Shown one piece after another: positions 6,698-13,974 of a stretch of DNA of 64,000 bases (its first letter is position 1; each line of letters begins with the position of its first letter). Source of the stretch: a virus; IMG/VR virus record IMGVR_UViG_3300042542_003631, positions 1 to 64,000 of that record; one strand, written 5' to 3'. Made by a program: the position numbers and the translations under genes. The notes below the pieces were generated by a model. That model ran no database searches, was not told the DNA's origin, and worked only from the letters and a program-made list of their open reading frames with translations.

Positions 6698-8980
6698 TTA
6701 CACGCCGAGGCGGCGCAACTTGGCCACTTCCTTGGCGTCATTGATGGCCTGCTTCTGCGCGAATTCGGCCTGCCTCATCTGGAGTTTCTGCTGGTGCTCC
6801 TCCTGCTTCATCTGGAGGCGCAGATTGTGCTCGATGAGCTTGCGCTCAAGCTCGGGGCTGAGAGACTGATCCTGGGCTGGAGCCGCAGCCTGGCCTTCCG
6901 CAGCCTGAGCCTCAGCTTCCTGGGCGGCTTTGCGGGCTTCGGCCTTGAGCTTCTGCTGGCCGTTCCAGATGATCTCGCCTGCCTGCTGCAACTGTTGACG
7001 ATACATGGCGACCATCTCCGCGATCGCTGGGTCAACCCCGCCAAGCTCGACGTGCTCGGTGGCATGGGCGTGGATCATCACCATGGGCTGCACGACGGAG
7101 CCGATGTCAGCTTCGCCGGATTCCACGGAGTCGATGAACTGCTTCAGCCTTGCTGTGTGATTCTTCAGGTGGGTGAGGTGAAGCTCGTTGGACTGGGCGC
7201 GGATCTCCTCGCCGTTGATGAGGTGGGAGTTCTCCAGCACCGAGAGCTTGTCGTCAATGGTCGGGCGCGGCGTGGAATCATCCGGCACATACCGATCGGC
7301 GAGGTCATACCCGACACGAGCGGCGACACGGTCACGGAGCAGGTTGTGGCGACCGACCTCGTCAAAGGCCGGAGCTTCCTGCGCCAGTTCGTTGAGGATC
7401 AACTGACGAGCTTCAGGCGAACCACCACCCACAGCACGGTTGACGGTGCAGCGATCGAAGTCGATCACGCCGAAGGCCTCCGCCGGCACGCCCTCCTCCA
7501 GGAGGCGGTCACGCAGCTCGGTGACCAGGTCGCCTCCTGGCAGGTCGGGGCCGTAGTTGAGGTTGAACACGCGGCGGGCGACCTCACGCAGGAGGTTCTG
7601 GAAGGGCTCGTAGAACAGGTTCAGGCTCGTGATGCTGAGCTTGCTCATGCGGGCGACGTAGGCCTCGACCTCGAAGCGGGTTCGCTCCTTGTCGTCAGCA
7701 AACATGCCGACCGAGCTGTATTGGCCGGACTTGGCCTGCAGCATGGAAGACATGTCGCTGATGACTGGCATGGCGTTGTTCTGCAGGTTCGGCAGCGTGC
7801 GCTCGATGACCTTGTTGCCGGGGCTGAGGATGGCGTAGGGGCCGTAGTAGGTCAGGGACAGATCGGCGAGCGCCTGCTCGTCAGCCGGCTGGATGAGCAC
7901 GGAGCTGGACAGCATGGCGGAGTCAACCACCTGGTTGCGCAGCCTGTTGCTGACCTGGATGTGAGGGTAGATCTTGTAGCCGAGCCCGCGGATGCTGTGC
8001 AGGAACCCGTTGCTGCCGATGCCGAACATGAACATCTGGAAGGGAGGGCGGTTGGCTGGATACTTGTCCTCCCGCTTGTAGAGGAACGCCTTGGCATCGC
8101 CCTGGTCCAGGAACTGGTAGTGGGACCAAGAGCCGCTGAACTCCTTGACCCAGAGGTGGCCGATGTTGATCTCGTGCCCGACGCAGTCGAAGTAGAGGTC
8201 GTTGTTCTTCAGGCGCTCCTGCACCTGCTCCCAGTCCATGATCCTCCGATCGCCGGCGGCATTGACAGACTTGATGAGGGCATCACGCACCGCAGCGACA
8301 TCCCACCCGAGCTCGGCAGCCTGCTCCGGGTTCTTGATGTAGGCGTAAAGCTGCGAGGGGCGGTAGCGCTGGATGCTGCCCGCGAGCTCAAGGGCGCCAG
8401 GATCGGCGAGCGTGTGGCGGGGGAAAAAGAAGTCGCCGAGCTTGGCCACATGCCACCGCCAGTCAAGGTGGTCGGGGTAGTAGCAGACAGAGATGCCGTC
8501 CGCGATGAAGTGGTGGCAGCAGTAGAGGAACTTGTGGAAGAAGCTGCTCCACTTGCGGAGCATGCCCGTGAAGTTCTTCGAGATCCTGGACTCATACTCC
8601 AGGCGCTGCGGAGCGGGGAAGGAGTTGGGGCGCAGGCGGAACCGCATGAACTCCTCCGTGTTGGCGAAGAGGTCGACGTAGCCGCTCATGCTGAATTCCA
8701 GCAGGGCGCCGGCTTCGTCAAAGTTCAGGTTGGACCGCCCGCCCTGGCCCGTCTCGACAAGGTCCTCGTCCCGGTAGGGGCGCTGACCGTCGAACATCGC
8801 CTGCATCTGAGCCCTGCCACGACTCGACTCCACGTCATCGTCCATCATCTTCTTCAGCGCCTTCTGCGCAGAGGCTGCGTCAGCGATGCGGCGGTCAGGG
8901 ATGCGTCCTTTCGTGGAGGCGGTGAGCAGGCCGTCGTCGGTCTGCTGGAATTCGGTGAGGGCTCGTTGCATGGTGGTCAA
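6698..8980 (-). CDS. Portal protein
   Basis: A 760-residue protein starting MTTMQRALTEFQQTDDGLLT. Length, order (after terminase, before scaffold and capsid) and sequence style match the large portal proteins of podovirus-like phages. The N-terminal half has a MFDGQRPYRDEDLVETGQGG segment and Trp/Tyr-rich clip-region-like sequence (YYPDHLDWRWHVAKLGDFFF). The centre carries a long helical region with SSMLQAKSGQYSSVGMF. From about residue 640 the protein is a long charged coiled coil (QQLQQAGEIIWNGQQKLKAE, RLQMKQEEHQQKLQMRQAEF). The portal forms the dodecameric DNA entry ring and terminase docking site. The start overlaps the end of the preceding gene by 4 bp. Confidence 0.8.
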   Translation of the reverse strand: MTTMQRALTEFQQTDDGLLTASTKGRIPDRRIADAASAQKALKKMMDDDVESSRGRAQMQAMFDGQRPYRDEDLVETGQGGRSNLNFDEAGALLEFSMSGYVDLFANTEEFMRFRLRPNSFPAPQRLEYESRISKNFTGMLRKWSSFFHKFLYCCHHFIADGISVCYYPDHLDWRWHVAKLGDFFFPRHTLADPGALELAGSIQRYRPSQLYAYIKNPEQAAELGWDVAAVRDALIKSVNAAGDRRIMDWEQVQERLKNNDLYFDCVGHEINIGHLWVKEFSGSWSHYQFLDQGDAKAFLYKREDKYPANRPPFQMFMFGIGSNGFLHSIRGLGYKIYPHIQVSNRLRNQVVDSAMLSSSVLIQPADEQALADLSLTYYGPYAILSPGNKVIERTLPNLQNNAMPVISDMSSMLQAKSGQYSSVGMFADDKERTRFEVEAYVARMSKLSITSLNLFYEPFQNLLREVARRVFNLNYGPDLPGGDLVTELRDRLLEEGVPAEAFGVIDFDRCTVNRAVGGGSPEARQLILNELAQEAPAFDEVGRHNLLRDRVAARVGYDLADRYVPDDSTPRPTIDDKLSVLENSHLINGEEIRAQSNELHLTHLKNHTARLKQFIDSVESGEADIGSVVQPMVMIHAHATEHVELGGVDPAIAEMVAMYRQQLQQAGEIIWNGQQKLKAEARKAAQEAEAQAAEGQAAAPAQDQSLSPELERKLIEHNLRLQMKQEEHQQKLQMRQAEFAQKQAINDAKEVAKLRRLGV

Positions 8981-9735
8981 GGTTTGGCGCGGCGGACGAT
9001 GCGAGCGGGGGCTTGCGGAGCGACACTAACCTCGGAAACCGGGGGTGTGTCAACCTTGACGGGTTCGACCTCGACTTGCGGGGTGACTTCGGGGGTGACT
9101 TGCGGGGTGAACTTGTCAACCTTTTCAGCTGGGGTCGGGGTCGGCACGAACCCCTGGCGACTGCTGGGGATCACCACAAACGCAGCCGCCGGGGCGCCGT
9201 CAAGGCTGTCAGCGACGTGGAACATGCTCGACGGCCGGTAGATGTTGTTGAGCGCGGAGCTGTGGGACAGGTGCGGGGGCAGGCTGCCCTGCAAGCAGGG
9301 GCAGCGCCACGCCTGCAGACGCTTGGAAGCGCCGGCCCGGTAGACGCCCGTGGTGTGGAGCGTCTGCGGGCCGATGAAGAACGACGTCGCGAACCTGAGC
9401 TCGTCCTCCACTTTGCTGAGCCAGCCGTCGCTGCCGACGATCTCCGCGCCGTCGCCGAGCCACAGGGTGTCAGGGTGCGGGGCGGAGAAATAGGTGGCCC
9501 ACAGGTAGTTGTCAGGCCCCGTCATCAGGGACGGGCTGGTCACCGAGAGGATCACCCCGCCGAACTTGGTATGCCGGCGCACATCCGCCGCAAACTTTTC
9601 TGCAACCTGGTTGCAGTTAGTGACGGTGGTGATGAATACCTGGTGCCCCGGACCGGGGTTGTGGGCGCTCAAGGTCTCCAGGAGGCAGGGGAGGCGAGCG
9701 GTGGAGGACGGGGTGACAGGAATGGTCAATCGCAT
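8977..9735 (-). CDS. Glycosyltransferase-like protein (GT-A-like)
   Basis: A 252-residue protein starting MRLTIPVTPSSTARLPCLLE. The opening IPVTPSSTARLPCLLETLSAHNPG followed by QVFITTVTNC resembles the first Rossmann strand and loop of GT-A glycosyltransferases. Later, DTLWLGDGAEIVGSDGWLSK could hold an acidic metal-binding pair. The last 60 residues are a low-complexity Thr/Pro/Val/Glu tail (TPQVTPEVTPQVEVEPV) ending in basic residues. It overlaps the portal gene by 4 bp and is overlapped by the next upstream gene, so translation is probably coupled. A sugar-transfer role is an inference from pattern only; the strict DxD motif is not clear. Confidence 0.4.
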   Translation of the reverse strand: MRLTIPVTPSSTARLPCLLETLSAHNPGPGHQVFITTVTNCNQVAEKFAADVRRHTKFGGVILSVTSPSLMTGPDNYLWATYFSAPHPDTLWLGDGAEIVGSDGWLSKVEDELRFATSFFIGPQTLHTTGVYRAGASKRLQAWRCPCLQGSLPPHLSHSSALNNIYRPSSMFHVADSLDGAPAAAFVVIPSSRQGFVPTPTPAEKVDKFTPQVTPEVTPQVEVEPVKVDTPPVSEVSVAPQAPARIVRRAKP

Positions 9736-10799
9736 AGATCGGACAGGTAGCTGCTGACGGGTGGGAGGTATCTCCGAAGTTTTACTTTACGAGCCGCCGT
9801 GCGGAGCGCAAGCGCGGGTTTTTTGAATAGGCGATGGGCGACCGCCTCGTCAGCCCACTCGGGGAAGGCTTTCAGGTTTTCCTCCAGAATGAGCTTTCTC
9901 GCATACTCCCGGTTCATCAGGTTCAGGTCCGGCGAGTGGCGGCACATGTAAAAACAAGCGTCTTCAAGGGTGTCAAAATACCTCGAAGCTCTGTCACTCA
10001 CGTCAACCTTCCAGCCGTTCGGTGGGTTGGGCCAGTCTGCATAGATCGCCGCCAGCAACCCCTCAGCCCGCGACTGCACAGCCCCTCCACCGATGACCGG
10101 AGCTTCGTCAGGAGCCGCGGCGTAATTCGTGAAACAAGGGCAGGACCCAGGCCTGAGGTAGATGTTGTCGGGGTTGCTGAGGCTGACCTCTGTGATAGCG
10201 GGGACGTGTGCTCCCTCGACGACAGCCAGAGCCGGTGAGTGGTTGCCGATGTAGAGTGAGGCGCTCAGGCAGGTGTCAAGAGTTGCTCCGCCCCAGTCAT
10301 TCGCCTGCATGTGAGTGATAGTCACTCCATCAGGGATGACGGGTTGGAAGGCTGCATATTCCTCTGAACTGCCGACAAAAATGAGCTGCTGCCGGTGCAG
10401 CGCAGCCAGCAAAGCCCCCCACGGAAACAGGGGATTCTGCTGCACTGTCGTGCGTGACAGCACAACGTGCCCCCGCGTTGAAGAGATCCTCTCAAACCAG
10501 GGCTTGGGTTCGTAAATCCCACAGTAATATCGCATCTTCGTGAGCATGGCCCGGCCTTCCTGCTTGAAAGAGTAGGGGCGCAGGTCGAGTCCATACTGCT
10601 GCAGAGGAGGCAGCCCCCGCTGGACACTACGAATCCACGACATGCGTGAGGACAGCGCTACGATGTCGTCAAAATGATCGCGAGCTGCTGGCTCCCGAGA
10701 TGGGAAGTAGATGTGGTGGGGGCCTCCCGGAATGTGGGCGAGGACACCCATTGCATAAAACGCTTCGTGTAGGCTCCGGGCTGGGGAGATGACTTTCAT
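9726..10799 (-). CDS. Glycosyltransferase family 9-like protein
   Basis: A 357-residue protein starting MKVISPARSLHEAFYAMGVL. It looks like a GT-B fold: an N-terminal Rossmann half with SLHEAFYAMGVLAHI, a central strand HVVLSRTTVQQNPLFPWGALLAAL followed by QLIFVGSSEEYAAF (as in heptosyltransferases that carry a K.WP segment then a vvlvGs.eE strand), and ASLYIGNHSPALAVVEGAHVPAI, matching the typical DxxIGnDSGpmHlAaAlgvP site. It sits between the terminase and a second glycosyltransferase-like gene, overlapping the terminase stop by one base. The substrate is unknown. Decoration of virion or DNA, or of host surface sugars, is possible. Confidence 0.55.
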   Translation of the reverse strand: MKVISPARSLHEAFYAMGVLAHIPGGPHHIYFPSREPAARDHFDDIVALSSRMSWIRSVQRGLPPLQQYGLDLRPYSFKQEGRAMLTKMRYYCGIYEPKPWFERISSTRGHVVLSRTTVQQNPLFPWGALLAALHRQQLIFVGSSEEYAAFQPVIPDGVTITHMQANDWGGATLDTCLSASLYIGNHSPALAVVEGAHVPAITEVSLSNPDNIYLRPGSCPCFTNYAAAPDEAPVIGGGAVQSRAEGLLAAIYADWPNPPNGWKVDVSDRASRYFDTLEDACFYMCRHSPDLNLMNREYARKLILEENLKAFPEWADEAVAHRLFKKPALALRTAARKVKLRRYLPPVSSYLSDLCD

Positions 10800-12568
10800 T
10801 AGAAGAACCTGCGGGCTCGCCCAGCAACGTCAAGTTTGCACAGGGCCTTCTTCAGGGGAGACTTTTGACGGCTCGCTGCAGGGCGGGTGGATGGCCGTTC
10901 AGCAGAAGAGAATCCTAGTCGGGAGCGGCATAGGTCGACAAGGATGAACGCAGCATCCGCCAAGTCAGGGCTGAACCCAACACGGTCCTTCATGTCAACC
11001 TTGCTCTCAGCCCGGAGCAGCAGCTTCCCGGCTCCCTTGACGGTGTCATACTTGCGGGAGACCATCTCGCGGATGGTGGAAGCGTCCAGGCCGCTGAGCT
11101 GCTTGGCTCGGAGCAACTCTTTGCCAGCAAACCAGATCTCAGATACGCGGTCGTAGTAGCGCTCATACGAAGGCGACCTGTCAGAGGATGACACAGGCAG
11201 GTCTGACGCCCTCCCGCTGAAGTTGACCCGGAGGAATTCAGGCCCCCAGAGCACGGCGAGCACGTCCGCGAACGGGGCGCCGCCAGCGGTGGCGTCGAGC
11301 GCGAAGTTGCGGAGGGGGACCCCGCGCTTATTACACTCCTCACGCACCTGACGGCAGATTTGATGGGTTCGCGGGTCGACCTTGTTGGTCACGTCTTCCG
11401 AGATGAGCATGACCTCGTCAAAGTGGAGGTGCCGCGAGCCGCCAGTTGTCTTGCCCACAGTCCCGAAGCGGAGCACGCACCGGTCTCCACCAGCCGTGAA
11501 AGCCACGTCAAGCGCAGCCACCCTCACCTTGCCGGCATCAGAAGCCCATACGGGCTCAGAGGTTCCTCCACCCTTCTCGATCTCCACGTCAGAGTAGATG
11601 CTGTCCTCCGCCCCCAGCGGGCACCAGAAACCTTTGACCATTCGGTAGTAGGCCACCGATTTCTCCCCGAGTTTAGCGGCTTCGTCGAGGTCTTCCTGCT
11701 TGGCGAGGAACGGGAATTTGACGAACCCGAGGGTGATGTTGGGGCTGCGCTCTGCATCGAAGCGGATGAACTGGCCGTGCTTGGTGCGCCAGGCGTAGTC
11801 CGCTTCTGTGACAGAAGACCACCCATCATACGGCTCAGAGAATCGGCCGTGGGGGTCGTAGTGCGAGTTCGGGTTGCCGATGCCGACCATCTTGAAGTCC
11901 TCGTTTCGGGCGAGGTTGGAGAAGGCGGTCGTCAAGATGCTGTCAGCAAGTTCAGGCAACTCGTCCGCCACCAATCGAAGGCGGGGGGCTTTGAAACCCA
12001 TGAACTTGTTCTGCGCGTCGCGCTCCTTCTTGCGGTCAGACGCGACGAGGGTGAGACCAAACTTGTCCGACTGGATGCCGTCGGCCTCGAACCGGATCAC
12101 ACCCTGAGATGACACCAGCTTGCCGGGGAGCCCAGGCACAGCCTGGAAGTAGTCCTCGACGGTGGACCAGATACGCTTGCGGCTGTCCTTGAGGCTGGTG
12201 GAGGTGTAGAGGACCTGTGTCGCGTGCGGGGCGCACAACCACTCGATCAGCCCCCACACCGCGAAGAAGTCCGTCTTGCCAGAGCTCGCGCACCCCCCGA
12301 CCGACAGGTATTTGTTGGCACAGATGGCGTCGAGCATCTCCTCCGCCCACGGGTGCCAGATGAAGTTCTTGCTGGAGGCGGGTTGGTTCCAAAGGAGGTC
12401 GACCGCCCGGCGGAAGTGGTGAGCTTTGCCGGGCGAGCCAGGGGCTCCCTCACGGTAGCACAGGAGCTCAATGTCGAGGTCGCTGACCTCCGGCCCCCAC
12501 ATCAGGCCATAGACCTCCCGCTCTGCGGGAAGTGAAGCTCGCGAATGTTTTTTCTTGACTGAGGCCAT
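10799..12568 (-). CDS. terL: Terminase large subunit
   Basis: A 589-residue DNA-packaging motor protein. The ATPase domain shows a Walker A-like GCASSGKTDFF near residue 92 and a Walker B LRLVADELPEL near residue 190. The C-terminal RNase H-like nuclease domain shows VAALDVAFTAGGDRC (first Asp), LRNFALDATAGGAPFADVL (second acidic) and LADAAFILVDLC (third Asp) in the expected order. It translocates DNA into the capsid through the portal and cuts the concatemer. It is the first gene of the leftward late operon, divergent from the recombinase gene with only 36 bp between start codons. No small terminase is adjacent; a candidate lies at 41184. Confidence 0.9.
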   Translation of the reverse strand: MASVKKKHSRASLPAEREVYGLMWGPEVSDLDIELLCYREGAPGSPGKAHHFRRAVDLLWNQPASSKNFIWHPWAEEMLDAICANKYLSVGGCASSGKTDFFAVWGLIEWLCAPHATQVLYTSTSLKDSRKRIWSTVEDYFQAVPGLPGKLVSSQGVIRFEADGIQSDKFGLTLVASDRKKERDAQNKFMGFKAPRLRLVADELPELADSILTTAFSNLARNEDFKMVGIGNPNSHYDPHGRFSEPYDGWSSVTEADYAWRTKHGQFIRFDAERSPNITLGFVKFPFLAKQEDLDEAAKLGEKSVAYYRMVKGFWCPLGAEDSIYSDVEIEKGGGTSEPVWASDAGKVRVAALDVAFTAGGDRCVLRFGTVGKTTGGSRHLHFDEVMLISEDVTNKVDPRTHQICRQVREECNKRGVPLRNFALDATAGGAPFADVLAVLWGPEFLRVNFSGRASDLPVSSSDRSPSYERYYDRVSEIWFAGKELLRAKQLSGLDASTIREMVSRKYDTVKGAGKLLLRAESKVDMKDRVGFSPDLADAAFILVDLCRSRLGFSSAERPSTRPAASRQKSPLKKALCKLDVAGRARRFF

Positions 12569-12594
12569 GAGTGTTGTTTTTTACGACACCTGCC

Positions 12595-12623
12595 ACACTA
12601 CAGCATGAGCAAAAACAAGTCAA
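12595..12623 (-). promoter_or_regulatory. Candidate promoter for leftward late operon
   Basis: On the minus strand a TTGACT box (12618-12623) is followed by a 17-bp spacer and TAGTGT (12595-12600), then the terminase start at 12568. Spacing fits a sigma-70-type promoter, but the -10 box is weak and TTGAC is unusually frequent throughout this genome, so the call is tentative. The -35 box would lie within the start of the recombinase gene. Confidence 0.3.
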
Positions 12624-13477
12624 CCAAACCCAAGACCGCCGCCGAAGCGGTCCAAGCCTACCTCAAAAGTCACCGTTTCGACGGACTTTCCATCCACCAT
12701 ATCCGCACTGTGCGGAAGCACATGGGCATATTCACGCGGCACTTCAAGAGCATGCTGCTGCAGGAAGTAACCCCCGAAGAAGTGCTCAGATCCATGCCGA
12801 AAAGCTGGGGCCAGACATCGAAGGCCAACTACATCCGGGCGGTCAAGACGCTGGCGAACTGGGCGAGGGACAATGACTACCTCCCCTACGACCGCCGCAC
12901 CTTTGCGGAGCGTATCAGGAAGCCGAAGGAAGCCCCGGCAGAGCCGGAGTTCTTCTCGACGGATGAAATGCGCCGGCTGCTGACGGTGGCTGGCATGCTG
13001 GTTGGGGGAGAGGAAGAGTTCCTGCTGTCAATCCTGGTCCTCGGCGGATTTGTCGGACTTCGGGCCAGTGAGATCGGGCGCCTTAGCTGGGCGGATATTG
13101 ACCTTGTCCACAAGGCCGTGAGGCTGACGCCGAAGATCACGAAGACCGCGTCTCGCCGCATCGCCCTGATGCCTGACAATGCCGCGGCCTGGCTCTCCCA
13201 CATCAAGGACAAGACGGGGTTCGTGGTCCCCCAGCACCTCATCCCCAACTTGCATCGCCACACTGGAGGCCTGTCCAAGGAAGCTGGGGTAGTGTGGAAG
13301 AATAATGCTCTCCGGCACTCCTATGTCACCTATGCCATGGCGCAGGAACGCGATGCCTGGAAGGTGGCTGAACAGGTCGGAAACTCTCCCCGTGTGCTGC
13401 AAGCTCACTATAAAGGGCTTGTGCTCCTGCCGGACGCAGTGGAGTGGTTTGGTATCACCCCAGACAATACACTATGA
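12605..13477 (+). CDS. int: Tyrosine recombinase / integrase family
   Basis: A 290-residue tyrosine recombinase. Residues 1-115 form the SAM-like core-binding domain; the catalytic domain follows. Visible residues are Arg153 (GLRASEIGRL), Lys180 (ITKTASRR), Asn234 and Arg237 (NALRHSY), Asn260 (GNSP) and the nucleophile Tyr269 (LQAHY). Both usual histidines (H-x-x-R and the second His/Trp) are Asn. Integrases with NALRHS and GNSP are, as I recall, common in Verrucomicrobiota and relatives. The gene overlaps the next by ATGA and heads the replication operon, so it may serve lytic recombination or genome resolution as well as, or instead of, lysogeny. No attachment site was found. Confidence 0.85.
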   Translation: MSKNKSTKPKTAAEAVQAYLKSHRFDGLSIHHIRTVRKHMGIFTRHFKSMLLQEVTPEEVLRSMPKSWGQTSKANYIRAVKTLANWARDNDYLPYDRRTFAERIRKPKEAPAEPEFFSTDEMRRLLTVAGMLVGGEEEFLLSILVLGGFVGLRASEIGRLSWADIDLVHKAVRLTPKITKTASRRIALMPDNAAAWLSHIKDKTGFVVPQHLIPNLHRHTGGLSKEAGVVWKNNALRHSYVTYAMAQERDAWKVAEQVGNSPRVLQAHYKGLVLLPDAVEWFGITPDNTL

Positions 13478-13974
13478 GCGACACGACCCCACTCATCATC
13501 GCCGTCGACCCAGGACTCAGCGGCGGCATCGTCATCGGCAACGCGGCCTACACGTCGCCCGCATCCGTCGCATCCATGCCCGAAACGGAGGCTGACGTGG
13601 TCGGCGCCCTCCGGGCCGTCAAAGAGATCGCTGACGCCTCCCACCAGCCTGAGCCCTGGCTGGCCATCGAGAAGCTGCCCCTCTTCGTCTCCGTGCCCGG
13701 CGGACGTGTCAGCGGAGCCAGCATGGCCAAGCTGCACCGCAACGCCGGACTCATCACCGGCGCCGCCCTGGCCCTCGGCATCCGCATCGTCGAGATCGAC
13801 CCCCACTCCTGGCAGAAGCACTTCCGCCTCGGCACGAAGAAATCCGCAGGCGGATACACCGCCTGGAAGAACACCCTCAAGGGCGAGGCGCAGAAACGCT
13901 TCCCCTCCGTCAAAGTAACCCACGCCATCGCAGACGCCCTCCTGATCTGGGAGTTCGCGAAAACCATCAAATGA
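13474..13974 (+). CDS. RuvC-like Holliday junction resolvase
   Basis: A 166-residue RNase H-fold nuclease. The start at ATG 13474 overlaps the recombinase stop (ATGA) and gives MSDTTPLIIAVDPGLSGGIV. The acidic catalytic set is visible: Asp12 in AVDPGLSGG, Glu66 in LAIEKL, and Asp154 in THAIADALLI, with SWQKHF preceding as in phage RuvC relatives. It should cut branched DNA made during replication or recombination, or before packaging. It is translationally coupled to genes on both sides (4-bp overlaps), so it probably works with the recombinase and the helicase-nuclease. Confidence 0.85.
   Translation: MSDTTPLIIAVDPGLSGGIVIGNAAYTSPASVASMPETEADVVGALRAVKEIADASHQPEPWLAIEKLPLFVSVPGGRVSGASMAKLHRNAGLITGAALALGIRIVEIDPHSWQKHFRLGTKKSAGGYTAWKNTLKGEAQKRFPSVKVTHAIADALLIWEFAKTIK

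Noticed and set aside
6347-9241. Long plus-strand open frame (964 codons) opposite portal and scaffold
   Set aside because: It is the complement of two well-supported genes. High GC content and codon bias leave the opposite frame free of stops; composition (Val/Glu/His/Gly-rich) is unnatural.
12553-12604. Plus-strand sigma-70 promoter for the recombinase gene (TTGACT at 12555)
   Set aside because: No acceptable -10 box at normal spacing, and TTGAC is too common in this genome to count as evidence.
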